A stretch of 64,000 nt of DNA from JABDJL01 sp047614505 (GTDB lineage: Bacteria; Pseudomonadota; Gammaproteobacteria; Xanthomonadales; SZUA-36), in the NCBI GenBank assembly GCA_047614505.1, contig JBLHGQ010000001.1, positions 1 to 64,000 of the forward strand. Reading direction: 5' to 3'. The notes beneath the pieces are model-generated. The model was not told where the DNA came from and made no database searches. It saw nothing but the letters and a program-made list of their open reading frames with translations. Positions 53,822 to 63,305 of the stretch are shown here, piece by piece (positions within the stretch are counted from its first letter, which is position 1; every line of letters begins with the position of its first letter). A program made the position numbers and the translations under genes.

Positions 53822-53986
53822 ATGCGCCGACAGGTAGTTTTCACGTTTTTTTCGATACTTTTTATGTCACTTTCCATGCCCCTGTTTGCACAAGCAAATG
53901 CTGACCCGGAAAAAGCCAGATTCGCCGTCAACGCATGGAGAAAGTCGAGTAATTTTCACACCTTTGGCCCTGTTATTGGTTTATGA
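53822..53986 (+). CDS. 54-residue exported peptide
   Basis: An ATG at 53822, preceded by AAGGAG at 8 bases, opens a 54-residue frame. Residues 1-25 are a textbook signal peptide (VVFTFFSILFMSLSMPLFAQ). The mature part is about 30 residues (ADPEKARFAVNAWRKSSNFH). It lies in the 320-base gap between mtfA and the M14 gene and may be a real secreted peptide or the truncated start of a larger exported protein. Confidence 0.6.
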   Translation: MRRQVVFTFFSILFMSLSMPLFAQANADPEKARFAVNAWRKSSNFHTFGPVIGL

Positions 53987-54021
53987 TTTGCCGCTGAATT
54001 AGAAACAACAAAAGGTACGTC

Positions 54022-56925
54022 ATGAGAGTCATAACCATTAGTTTTATCAGCTTGGTCCTATCTGGTGCCGTTTTGGCTGGGCCGGTGATGAACCCAACTC
54101 AACTTGAGGGGCTTGAATACAAGGTTCCTTTGTTGACTGGAAGCTATGATGAAGCGATTTCTAAGCCTTCATCCATTCTGGGGTTTCCCGTTGGCAGTAA
54201 GACTGCCACCCCGGCACAAATTGTTGAGGTCATTACTGTCATCAGTGATCAGAGTGACCGGGCTCTGCTGTTTGAGTATGCACGTAGCCACGAGGGCCGG
54301 CCGCTTTACTATCTGGTGATCTCTTCACCTGAGAATTTGGCTCAAATCGATTCTGTAAAAGCCGATCTGGCACGCCTGTCAGATCCCAGAGGGCTCTCAG
54401 AATCACAGGCAGACAGTTTGATTGAAAGACTTCCGGCTGTAGCCTGGATGGGTTTCTCCATTCATGGTAACGAAACCTCAGGTGCAGATTCTTCTCTCGC
54501 CGCTTTATATCATTTGACCGCATCACAAGATGAAGATGTCATATCACTTTTGAACCGTGAAATTGTCATTATTGATCCATCCATGAACCCTGATGGCCGT
54601 GCCCGCTTCAGCAAAGCAGTCGAAGAAGTCAGAGGTGCGGCGCCGAATATTGATAACCAGTCCATGCTACATACGCAGGATTGGCCAGGCGGGAGATACA
54701 ACCACTACCTTTTTGACCTCAACCGCGACTATATCCACGGCATTCATCCGGAAACCCGCGGTAAGGTCAGAGCAATCAATGAATGGCACCCTCAGATTGT
54801 CATCGATGCCCATGAAATGGGCTCACAAAGCACTTTTCATTTCTCGCCAGCCCGCGAACCCGTTAACAGCAATAAGCCACCGTTTCAGGATGTGTGGATG
54901 CATGTGTTTGCCAATGACCAGGCCGCGGCTTTTGACAGCAATGTCTGGCCCTATTTCAATGGTGAAAATTATGATGATCTATACCCGGGATATACCGTTT
55001 ACTCTATGTATCGCGGCGCACTCAATATTCTCTATGAACAGGCCAGAGTTGCCGAAGACGGCGTTCGTCAGGACGAAGGGAAAATCCTTACTTATCGCGA
55101 GTCAGTTCACCATCAATTGGTGAGCACACTCAGCAGCCTCAATACTTTGGCCGACAACTCAAAGCAAATGTATCGCGACTATTTTGAAGATCGCCGAAAT
55201 GTAATGTCTTCTGCTAGTCCATTGGCAAACCGAAGCTTTGTCGTTCTGCCATCTGACAATGGTGCTCGAATCAAATCTTTCGTTGCTGCTATGGAATTAC
55301 AGGGATTTGAGCTTTATCAGGCCAGTAGCGACATCCAGGTCAACAATGCCGTCAACCATCTTGGCCAGACCCTGGCCCGCACAACCATTCCCGAAGGAAG
55401 TATTGTTATACCCAATCGGCAGCCTGAAGCCCGTTTGATTGCCACGATGCTCGAGTTTGATACTTCCATCAGAGACAAAACACTCTTGAAAGAACGAGAG
55501 CTAATATTGCGCGGCACACGAACCCTTATGTATGACGTGTCAGCCTGGAATACGACCATGTTGCATGGTCTGGAAGCATGGACTGTGCCTGTTCACCTGA
55601 AGGAAAATTTGGCTCCCTACAATCAGCAAGCTGCATCTGCTGCATTGATTGATGTTGATAATTCAATAGCCTGGATTGTTACAGGTGGCGACGACTACTC
55701 AGTGGGATTTGCCGCCCGTGCCATGGAAACCGGTCTCAAGGTGAGAGTGGTAACAACCGATGCCGTGCTTGACGGCAAACCTTACCCAAGGGGCTCGGTT
55801 GTTGTTTACCGAGCGGATAACCCAGGTGATGTTGCCGCGTTAAAAGCCAATGTAGAGCAACTTGCTGGAGAGCTAGGTGTGGTCGCCCAAGGTTTTGCCA
55901 GCGGGACCGGCGCTGGTGAATTGCCAGACATAGGCGGAAAGTATTTCCAATTGCTGGAGCAGCCACAAATTGCAATCGTCACACACGGTACAACCAATCC
56001 GTTGGATGTGGGCGCAATCTGGAATTCCATTGATCGATTTCTCGGCATACGCCACTCTCATCTGGATCAGAAATGGCTGGGTGAAATGGATTTGAGGCGC
56101 TACAACGTCATTGTATTGCCGGATTTGTGGCGTAAAAGTCTTTCAGCGGCAGCAATCTCCAACCTGAAAACATGGGTCGAGAATGGCGGGACCCTGATCG
56201 CAATCAAGGACTCAGTTTCTGAACTAATCGACCCGGCCAATGAATTCACCAGGGTAAGAAATATTTCAGACACTTTTGCTGAACCCGATATATATGACCT
56301 GGCCATTCAACGTGAATGGTTATGGGGCAAAGACAAGTTAGAAAACCTCGACCAGCTTCGATCAAATCTTGCTCCGGAAAAAGTTGATTACCCCTGGCAG
56401 GGCAAGAAAGAAGATGAATCAGTGCTGAAAAAACGTGATCAATGGCAACGCCAGTTTATGCCCAAAGGGGCCATTACTGCTGGGCGCACTGACCAGAAGC
56501 ACTGGCTGACGTTTGGTGCAGGGCCGGTGTTGCCTGTGCTGACCGGAGTCATACCGGTGTTGATGGCCGACGAGAGTGTAGATGCCCCCGTCAGGTTTGG
56601 TGTGTTCAGCGAAGTAGATCAGGATCGTTGGGCCGAGATGCAAAAGGCAAGAGGTGATGAAAAAGGGCCGCGAAAGATTGGCTGGGCATCGCTTCCTGAT
56701 CAATATGAATTAAACCTTCGCATGAGTGGTTTGATTTGGCCTGAGGCGGCACAAAGAATCGCAAACGCTGCATACCTGACTCGTGAATCAAAAGGTAACG
56801 GGCAAATCATTTTGTTTGCTGACTCACCCATGTTCCGGGGTTCATCACTGGGTACCAACCGCTTGTTGCTCAATGCACTGGTTTACGGGCCGGGACTTGG
56901 GGCAAGTCAGCCGATTATTCCTTAG
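54022..56925 (+). CDS. Secreted M14 zinc carboxypeptidase family protein
   Basis: The 967-residue protein begins with a signal peptide (ITISFISLVLSGAVLAG). The M14 catalytic domain lies at residues about 70-380: zinc-binding HGNE (near residue 152, in FSIHGNETSGADSS), NPDGR, NRDY and the third ligand His in VIDAHEMGSQS. The second half contains a glutamine-amidotransferase-like domain (IVLPDLWRKSLSAAAISNLK). This two-part architecture is common in marine heterotrophs. It releases residues from the C-terminus of peptides or removes peptide cross-links. Confidence 0.88.
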   Translation: MRVITISFISLVLSGAVLAGPVMNPTQLEGLEYKVPLLTGSYDEAISKPSSILGFPVGSKTATPAQIVEVITVISDQSDRALLFEYARSHEGRPLYYLVISSPENLAQIDSVKADLARLSDPRGLSESQADSLIERLPAVAWMGFSIHGNETSGADSSLAALYHLTASQDEDVISLLNREIVIIDPSMNPDGRARFSKAVEEVRGAAPNIDNQSMLHTQDWPGGRYNHYLFDLNRDYIHGIHPETRGKVRAINEWHPQIVIDAHEMGSQSTFHFSPAREPVNSNKPPFQDVWMHVFANDQAAAFDSNVWPYFNGENYDDLYPGYTVYSMYRGALNILYEQARVAEDGVRQDEGKILTYRESVHHQLVSTLSSLNTLADNSKQMYRDYFEDRRNVMSSASPLANRSFVVLPSDNGARIKSFVAAMELQGFELYQASSDIQVNNAVNHLGQTLARTTIPEGSIVIPNRQPEARLIATMLEFDTSIRDKTLLKERELILRGTRTLMYDVSAWNTTMLHGLEAWTVPVHLKENLAPYNQQAASAALIDVDNSIAWIVTGGDDYSVGFAARAMETGLKVRVVTTDAVLDGKPYPRGSVVVYRADNPGDVAALKANVEQLAGELGVVAQGFASGTGAGELPDIGGKYFQLLEQPQIAIVTHGTTNPLDVGAIWNSIDRFLGIRHSHLDQKWLGEMDLRRYNVIVLPDLWRKSLSAAAISNLKTWVENGGTLIAIKDSVSELIDPANEFTRVRNISDTFAEPDIYDLAIQREWLWGKDKLENLDQLRSNLAPEKVDYPWQGKKEDESVLKKRDQWQRQFMPKGAITAGRTDQKHWLTFGAGPVLPVLTGVIPVLMADESVDAPVRFGVFSEVDQDRWAEMQKARGDEKGPRKIGWASLPDQYELNLRMSGLIWPEAAQRIANAAYLTRESKGNGQIILFADSPMFRGSSLGTNRLLLNALVYGPGLGASQPIIP

Positions 56926-56936
56926 CCCCGATTTCT

Positions 56937-57196
56937 ACTTTCGCCCAGAGAGGATGATTCCACATCATGCTGGAGATTTTCCATTCTCTCCCGTCGAAGA
57001 TGGCGCTCATTTGGTTATAGCCCTCGGTGGCATAACTGCAGTGCCCAGGGTTTTTCTCGAGGCTTTGTTGCGCTTAGGCCGTCAACGGATTATGGCTCGT
57101 CACTTCCTGAAACCGGAATCGTCACTGAGCGCAAATGCGGAGCAGGCCCTGGTTCAGCATAAATGGCCGGGCAATGTAAGAGAGTTGCAAAACCTG
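56937..57196 (+). pseudogene. Remnant of an NtrC-type sigma-54 regulator
   Basis: Between the M14 stop and the kinase, the frame encodes MARHFLKPESSLSANAEQAL and VQHKWPGNVRELQNLMH. The WPGNVRELQN element is the C-terminal end of the AAA+ domain of sigma-54-dependent activators. The receiver domain, ATPase core and C-terminal DNA-binding domain are all missing. It was presumably the cognate regulator of the kinase now fused directly behind it. Confidence 0.8.
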
Positions 57197-58528
57197 ATGC
57201 ACAATCCCAAAATGTCGCGCTTTTCCCTGCAGGGTCGGTTCATATTTCTATTAAGCACTATTCTGATTGTGACGGTCGTCACATCGGTACTCCTGGCCTT
57301 GTACCTGCAAGAGTGGGCGCTGGTCCTGCCTGTGGTAATTTTGATCTCGATGTTGTTTGTTACCTCAGCAGTAAAGTCATTTTTTATCCCGGTTAACAAG
57401 ACTTTACAGGCCTTGAGTAGTGGCGTCGCCAGTTTCAATGATCATGACTACAGCGTCACAATTTCGAACAATCGCGAAGATGAATTGGGACAACTGGTAG
57501 AAGTTTATAACGAGCTGGCCTCAACTTTGCGTGATGAACGATTTAGCCTGTTCCAGCGGGAACTGCTACTGGATACCGTTATTGAGTCCAGCGCTGTGGC
57601 GGTGGTCATTGCCAACCACCGCGGTTCCATTGTTTACGCAAATCGTGAAGCATCAACACTGCTTGGTGAGGAAGATCGTATCGAAGGTGGGCTGCTTTTT
57701 GAATTAGCCAGAAGCAAGTCGACCATCATGGCGGAATCAATAGAGGCCCGCAAAGACGGCCTTTTTTCACTGGAAGCTGAAGATGAGGCCGAGGTGTATC
57801 ACCTCACCTGCAGACGATTCAATCTCAATGCTCAGGATCACGGCTTGTTCCTGTTTAAAAAGCTGACCCGTGAAATTGCCCGCCAGGAAGTCGATACCTG
57901 GAAAAAGGTCATTCGTGTAATAACGCACGAGTTAAATAACTCGCTGGCGCCGATCACTTCGCTCACGGCTTCGGCCAGAAAAATATCCGCCAGTGGAAAA
58001 AGCACAGAAAAACTTGATGATATTTATCAGAGTATTGGCAACCGGGCCAATCATTTACAAACATTTATCGAACAATACGCCTCTTTTGCCCGCCTTCCAC
58101 AGCCTCGAATCGTCAATGTCGAGTGGTCATCTTTTGTTGAAAACCTACACCGGCTGATTGAATTCAATTTGGCAGAAAACCCGCCTGAGGGAGTAGTAAG
58201 GTTTGACCTGGTTCAAATGGAACAGGTGTTGATAAATTTGGTCAAGAACGCAACTGAGTCTGATTCTGCTATCGAAGATGTGCAGTTAAGGATCTTACAA
58301 AACAGCAATGAAATTTTGATTGCTGTTGAAGACCGTGGCAGCGGCATGGAGCCGGAACAAATGAAACTGGCCCTGCTACCGTTTTACTCTACCAAGCGGT
58401 CAGGGACTGGATTGGGTTTACCGCTTTGTCGTGAGATCATTGAAGCTCATGGCGGCAGTCTGCAAATTATGAATCGTAAACAGGGAGGTTTGGCCGCAGT
58501 GTGCAAATTACCTGTTCGGATTGAATGA
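57197..58528 (+). CDS. NtrY-like sensor histidine kinase
   Basis: The protein of about 440 residues has two N-terminal membrane helices (FIFLLSTILIVTVVTSVLL, then WALVLPVVILISMLFVTSAV), a HAMP-like linker (NKTLQALSSGVASFNDHDYS), a PAS domain (LLLDTVIESSAVAVVIANHR), and a kinase core with HELNNSLAPI and a GTGLGLPLCREI ATP lid. It matches the NtrY-type kinases that pair with NtrC-like regulators. The start is ATG 57197 or 57212; neither has a clear ribosome site. Its partner regulator gene is only a remnant, so the pathway is cut or reassigned. Confidence 0.85.
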   Translation: MHNPKMSRFSLQGRFIFLLSTILIVTVVTSVLLALYLQEWALVLPVVILISMLFVTSAVKSFFIPVNKTLQALSSGVASFNDHDYSVTISNNREDELGQLVEVYNELASTLRDERFSLFQRELLLDTVIESSAVAVVIANHRGSIVYANREASTLLGEEDRIEGGLLFELARSKSTIMAESIEARKDGLFSLEAEDEAEVYHLTCRRFNLNAQDHGLFLFKKLTREIARQEVDTWKKVIRVITHELNNSLAPITSLTASARKISASGKSTEKLDDIYQSIGNRANHLQTFIEQYASFARLPQPRIVNVEWSSFVENLHRLIEFNLAENPPEGVVRFDLVQMEQVLINLVKNATESDSAIEDVQLRILQNSNEILIAVEDRGSGMEPEQMKLALLPFYSTKRSGTGLGLPLCREIIEAHGGSLQIMNRKQGGLAAVCKLPVRIE

Positions 58529-58695
58529 ATAATAAAGGACGAAACAGCGTGGATGAACGCAACAAACAGGGTATTTCATTCAGAGGAACACCCTTCATAC
58601 CTGCTTTTGCCCATTATCAAAGACAGTACGGCAAACTAAATTGTCGTCAGCATCTTATTTTGATTCCGACCTGAACAGGCTCTAGTATTGGACTG

Positions 58696-60576
58696 ATGCC
58701 AGAAAATAATAAAAAAACAAACCTCTTTACTGAGTTAGCTCGCCGCGGCGTCTACCAGGCGGTTGGTATTTATGTGGCCATTTCCTGGGGCGCAATCGAA
58801 ATTCTGATTACGGTCAGCGGGCGTTTTGGCTGGCCTGCCTGGCTTTCTGACGCATCCATCATTCTGTTTCTTACTGCTCTTCCACTAATCGTGTTATTGG
58901 CATGGGTGTTTGACTTGTCTGGTTCTACGTTAAAACGGGTCGAACCCGGATCGTTGATGGGCAAGTCACTCATTGCTGTTGGCTTGATGCTGGTGCTGGC
59001 GGTCAGTGCGGTACTTTTCATTAATAAAGGCAAAAATCAGGACAAGAATGACGGCTACGTGCCACCCACTCGCGCACTCAATGGTAGACCGGTAATTGCT
59101 GTTATTCCCTTCCAGGATTTGATCGCTGAGGGCAACAGTGCTGTGATGGCTTTGTCATTCACTGATGAACTCATCAACCGAATTAATGCACATCCGGACC
59201 TGATGGCATTGGACCTGCAGTCGGTAAGTAGTCCACTAATCAGCGAGGCGCAGACGACCGGCAACCTTGCGAATTTCCAGGTTACGGGATCACTGCGACC
59301 TGCCCAGACCGGCATTGAGTTACGTGTGCGTATGACAGATGAACAGGGCCTGGTTGTCTGGGAGCACAACACAACCCGCAATATGCGTGATGCAATGGAA
59401 GCCAGAAATGCTCAGGAGTTTGTCGCCGGTCAGGTAGCTGCGTCATTGGGAACGATGTTGACTGGTGCTGATTATTGCGAGCCAAGCGACAATGCGCAGG
59501 CCAGCGCGCTTTACTATCGGGCAAAAGGTCTTTTCGCTCAACGGGGAGCTGAAAACGTAGCCAATGCTGCCTTGCTATTGGAAAACGCGTTGGAACTGGA
59601 TCCGGATTTTGCACGTGCCAAAGATTTGTTAGCAGCGGTGTACGTACGTTTTTATTTTCATGTCATACCCGATCCCGCTCATTACAATATGAACGAAGAA
59701 GAGCTACAGGCTTTTCTGGATACCAACCCGTCACTTGCACTGGCAAAAAGTGCATTGGATGCCTGCCCAAGTCTGGGTTCTGCCTATGTTCACATTCAAG
59801 TTTCGATTCCAGTACCTCAGACCCTTGCTGACGCTGTGGAAATCCTGACTGAAGGTCTTAAACGCGATCCGGGAAATGTACCTTTGCTGGACCGGCTTGT
59901 TTATATATATCTGGAAATGGGCCATCTGGAAAAATCACAGGAAATTGCCAGCGAATATTACCAGAGGGATCCATTAAGCCCCCGTGCCCCCCATGTGCTT
60001 TCCCTGGTTGAGCGGGTAAGAGGAAATTCTTTAAGAGCGCTTGAGTTAGAGCGCGAAGCAGTTGATGCAGGCTATCGAGAAGAAAATGCATTTTCGTTAA
60101 TTGCTTACCTGCTTTATGTTCTGGGAAATGAACAGGAACTTATCGATCACTTTGAATCTGATATGGAGCGGGACCTTGAGCATTTTCTGATTGATCCGCT
60201 ACAACTTTTGGCAGCACGAAGCGATCCACAGTTACTTGAGAAACTGAAATCAGAAGCTGAAAATCTCTTGCTTGATGCCGATTTTCAAGCCCTGCGCCGG
60301 CTTGTTGGGACGGATGGCGGGCCGCCGTGGCTGTTCGAGTTGGGCGATACTGAACTTGGCTGGAAAGGTATCAATCAACTATCCGAGTCTGGGTTTGGGA
60401 GGTCATTCATTCAGGGGATCTGGTATAAAAACACACAAAGAGCTTATGCCAATCAAAGATTACTCGAACTGGATACCTGGGCGCCAGAGTACATTGATTT
60501 CTGGAACCGCCTCGGCCCACCGGACGGCTGTAGTTGGGACGGCACTGCATTAGACTGCAGTCAACGCGAACAATAA
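58696..60576 (+). CDS. Membrane-anchored TPR protein (adenylate cyclase-associated type)
   Basis: The 626-residue protein starts cytosolic, has two to three membrane helices (residues 17-115), then a FlgO/TolB-N-like periplasmic domain (RPVIAVIPFQDLIAEGNSAV; FTDELINRINAHPDL) and TPR repeats (residues about 270-490: YYRAKGLFAQRG, LLENALELDPDFARAKDLLA). Proteins of this make-up are common in Gammaproteobacteria, sometimes fused to regulator or cyclase domains. No such domain is present here. Its role is unknown. Confidence 0.75.
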   Translation: MPENNKKTNLFTELARRGVYQAVGIYVAISWGAIEILITVSGRFGWPAWLSDASIILFLTALPLIVLLAWVFDLSGSTLKRVEPGSLMGKSLIAVGLMLVLAVSAVLFINKGKNQDKNDGYVPPTRALNGRPVIAVIPFQDLIAEGNSAVMALSFTDELINRINAHPDLMALDLQSVSSPLISEAQTTGNLANFQVTGSLRPAQTGIELRVRMTDEQGLVVWEHNTTRNMRDAMEARNAQEFVAGQVAASLGTMLTGADYCEPSDNAQASALYYRAKGLFAQRGAENVANAALLLENALELDPDFARAKDLLAAVYVRFYFHVIPDPAHYNMNEEELQAFLDTNPSLALAKSALDACPSLGSAYVHIQVSIPVPQTLADAVEILTEGLKRDPGNVPLLDRLVYIYLEMGHLEKSQEIASEYYQRDPLSPRAPHVLSLVERVRGNSLRALELEREAVDAGYREENAFSLIAYLLYVLGNEQELIDHFESDMERDLEHFLIDPLQLLAARSDPQLLEKLKSEAENLLLDADFQALRRLVGTDGGPPWLFELGDTELGWKGINQLSESGFGRSFIQGIWYKNTQRAYANQRLLELDTWAPEYIDFWNRLGPPDGCSWDGTALDCSQREQ

Positions 60577-60624
60577 ATCCTTCTGAACACCAATCTAACT
60601 ACGTTTTTTAATGAGGAATATGCC

Positions 60625-61485
60625 GTGAAAGTTAAAAATCTACTCAAATTGATTTACATCACCGTTGCGGTCATCGCATTTCAATCCACTGTAGCGTTGG
60701 CTGATGATCATCAACTGAATGCTGCAACTTTATCTGCACTTGATGCTGCCATTGCTGGTGAGCACCGCAGCGATGAGAACAAAGCCAGAGATGCCTTCAG
60801 GCGGCCGAAGGAGACACTGGCATTTTTTGGCTTCCGGTCCGACATGAGCGTTGTTGAAATCTGGCCGGGCGGAGGTTGGTACACAGAGATTCTGGCACCG
60901 GCATTGAAGGATAACGGTTCTCTTTATGCAGCCCATTACTCCGTGAACCCGAATTTCGGTTATCAACGTCGATATTTCGGTGCATTCCTGACTAAACTCG
61001 GCGAATCCCAGGACATTTACCGAGACGTGATAATTACTGCATTAGCCGTTCCTTACGAGATCGACATTGCGCCCCGTGGTACAGCCGACATGGTGCTGAC
61101 ATTTCGCAATGCACATAACTGGGTCAATCCAGGCTACGGTGCGCATACGGGTGCTGTGACATTTAATGTGATGTTTGACGTGTTAAAGCCTGGCGGCGTG
61201 TTGGGCGTAGTTGATCACCGTTGGCCTGACCCTGCCACCGAAGACCCGAATGCGGAAGATGGATATGTCTCGGAAGACCGGTTGATTGCCATGGCTGAGG
61301 CTGCCGGTTTCAAACTCGCCGCACGCTCTGATTTGAACCGTAATGAAAAGGACTCTCACGTACATCCTCAAGGCGTCTGGACTTTGCCTCCGTCATTTGC
61401 ACTGGGCGATGAAGACAAGGACAAATACATGGCCATTGGTGAATCAGACCGGATGACTTTGAAGTTTGTTAAACCCGACAAATGA
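60625..61485 (+). CDS. Secreted methyltransferase-fold protein (COG4798-like)
   Basis: The 286-residue protein has a signal peptide (residues 1-27, ending ALADD) and then a Rossmann-like class I methyltransferase domain. Motif I is replaced by VVEIWPGGGWYTEILAP (near residue 70), which keeps the glycines. NAHNWVNPGYGAHTGAVTFN and GVLGVVDHRWPDP follow. It is a recurrent exported family of unknown substrate; an exported methyltransferase would lack SAM, so it may not be a methyltransferase. The start is GTG 60625 with GAGGA upstream. Confidence 0.8.
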   Translation: MKVKNLLKLIYITVAVIAFQSTVALADDHQLNAATLSALDAAIAGEHRSDENKARDAFRRPKETLAFFGFRSDMSVVEIWPGGGWYTEILAPALKDNGSLYAAHYSVNPNFGYQRRYFGAFLTKLGESQDIYRDVIITALAVPYEIDIAPRGTADMVLTFRNAHNWVNPGYGAHTGAVTFNVMFDVLKPGGVLGVVDHRWPDPATEDPNAEDGYVSEDRLIAMAEAAGFKLAARSDLNRNEKDSHVHPQGVWTLPPSFALGDEDKDKYMAIGESDRMTLKFVKPDK

Positions 61486-61526
61486 GAGTTTTATCGCATT
61501 GTCAACTAGTGTTCATTGATCACAAG

Positions 61527-62257
61527 CTATTGCTTAAGTAACGTTTCCTGAAGTTCGCGATTGGCCATTATCAAGGTCAGGCCGCACCATGCGACCAGGC
61601 AATATCCCTGCGCTAAAAGAAATTGATAAATAGGTGATTCACAAACACCGGAAAACAGGGGTTCGTGTGATTCTACCGCCACCAGTCGTGGCTTATATCG
61701 ATCAAAATCAAGTGATTTCAAAACTTCCAGATCGTGCCCTTCGGCGTCAACTGACAGAAAGTCGATTTGTTTGTTGGCGTACATTGTATTGTCAATCAGA
61801 TTGGTGAGTTTTGAAGCCGATACCGTTTTTGTGTATATCCGCTTTTCCCTTCTGTGAATGTTTTGTCGAGTGACGACATTAGAGAGTAAAACCCTCTTGA
61901 GTAAAAGGTTATCTCCCCTTCAATGTTTGAAACCGCACAATTGATGTTGGTATCTTGTGGCCTGACAATATCAAATCCCTCGACCTTGATGGAATCAATA
62001 TCAATGTTGATTCCGCGCCAGCCTTTTTTATAGAGACGCCAGGTATTATTATATTTTTTGGGATGGAAACAGCCCGCATCAACGAAAAAACCACTAGATT
62101 TATTTGGAAAGCATCGATTGATGGAAACATCTTCCGCGTATGCTGAAAAATACCCAAATTTTGACCTTGTAAGATAGAGTTTCCTCAGTAAAAAGAGCTT
62201 TCTGAAAACCGGGTTATTTTCGAGCCATTCAGGTAAGTTTGAAAGTTTAAAACTCAT
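61527..62257 (-). pseudogene. FkbM-family methyltransferase, frameshifted at 61826-61830
   Basis: The first frame (62257-61796) reads YAEDVSINRCFPNKSSGFFV and then DAGCFHPKKYNNTWRLYKKG, the FkbM motif I region. It fails at TYTQK-like sequence. The second frame resumes as TVSASKLTNLIDNTMYANKQ and IDFLSVDAEGHDLEVLKSL to the stop at 61527. One extra base in the T5 run (A5 on the coding strand) at 61826-61830 would join them into about 243 residues. FkbM proteins methylate hydroxyl groups of sugars or polyketides. It is divergent from the GT2 gene at 62412, so it may modify a glycan made there. Confidence 0.8.
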
Positions 62258-62411
62258 TTAATTTTCTCTGAGATCAATTCGTATATCATATCGTCAATTG
62301 GGGATGTTCTATAGGAGAGAGCTTTTTTTCAACATCTCAAACCCTAAGAATATTGCCTGGAACCAAGAACTGGTGATTAATAATCCTTTTCCAGCCCGGA
62401 AACGCTGATAA

Positions 62412-63278
62412 ATGACTGCACAGCTTGATACCCAACCTTCCGTTGCTCTGATTGTGTCTACTTACAATCAACCTGCGCATCTGACGCGAAGCCTCAAGGC
62501 CTTGTCGTTACAGGATCACAAACATTTTGAAATTGTTATTGCCGATGATGGTTCGCGACCTGAGACACAGTCTGTTATTGAGGAGTTCAGTAGTAAATCA
62601 GCACAGATTGTGAAACATATCTGGCATGAAGATGATGGATTTCGCAAAACCACTATTTTGAACAAGGCCATGCTTGCCACCGAAGCTGATTATCTTATTT
62701 TCATTGATGGCGACATCCTGGTACGCACTGATTTTATTGACCAGCATCTGTATTTTGCCCGGCGGGGCAGATACCTTTCAGGCAGTATTATCCGGCTCAA
62801 TGCAAGAACAACGGCGCGGGTCACAGGCAGTGATATTGAAACTGGGAATGTCTTCAAGCCCGGATGGTTGATTAAGGAAGAGCGAAGTTTCAACCGGCGT
62901 TTCCTGCGCATGATGTTCAGTTGGGAATTCAGGGACAAGCTGAACAGAAAAACCACCACTGCGCCCCATTGGTACGGCTCGAATTCTTCCTGTTTTCGAG
63001 ACGATGCACTTGCGGTCAACGGATTTGATAACAGTTTTAGTTACGGTTACGAAGACGCAGAGTTTGGTGACAGGCTCGAGTTGAACGGTGTTGAAGGTCG
63101 CAATGTGCGTTGGACTGCAATCGCCATGCATCTCGACCATGGCCGTCCTTACGTTGACCCGGTAACAAAGGCTGAAAACTACCAGCGTCAAATGGATTCC
63201 AGGGCCAGAAAATCCTGCATTACCCCAAACGGTTTAAAAGAACTCGATGAAACTGAGAACATCATCAATGGTGGATAG
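62412..63278 (+). CDS. GT2 glycosyltransferase
   Basis: The 288-residue protein is a GT-A fold transferase. Nucleotide-binding motifs are LIVSTYNQPAHLTRSL and IVIADDGSRPET, with the metal-binding DGD in FIDGDILVR (near residue 98). The C-terminal part (SNSSCFRDDALAVNGFDNSF, then SYGYEDAEFGDRL) has the Glyco_transf_7C acceptor motif. It transfers a sugar from an NDP donor, probably in surface polysaccharide or glycan assembly. It is soluble and divergent from the FkbM gene. Confidence 0.88.
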   Translation: MTAQLDTQPSVALIVSTYNQPAHLTRSLKALSLQDHKHFEIVIADDGSRPETQSVIEEFSSKSAQIVKHIWHEDDGFRKTTILNKAMLATEADYLIFIDGDILVRTDFIDQHLYFARRGRYLSGSIIRLNARTTARVTGSDIETGNVFKPGWLIKEERSFNRRFLRMMFSWEFRDKLNRKTTTAPHWYGSNSSCFRDDALAVNGFDNSFSYGYEDAEFGDRLELNGVEGRNVRWTAIAMHLDHGRPYVDPVTKAENYQRQMDSRARKSCITPNGLKELDETENIINGG

Positions 63279-63305
63279 AGATGCTAATAATCGATTGAAG
63301 CTCCG

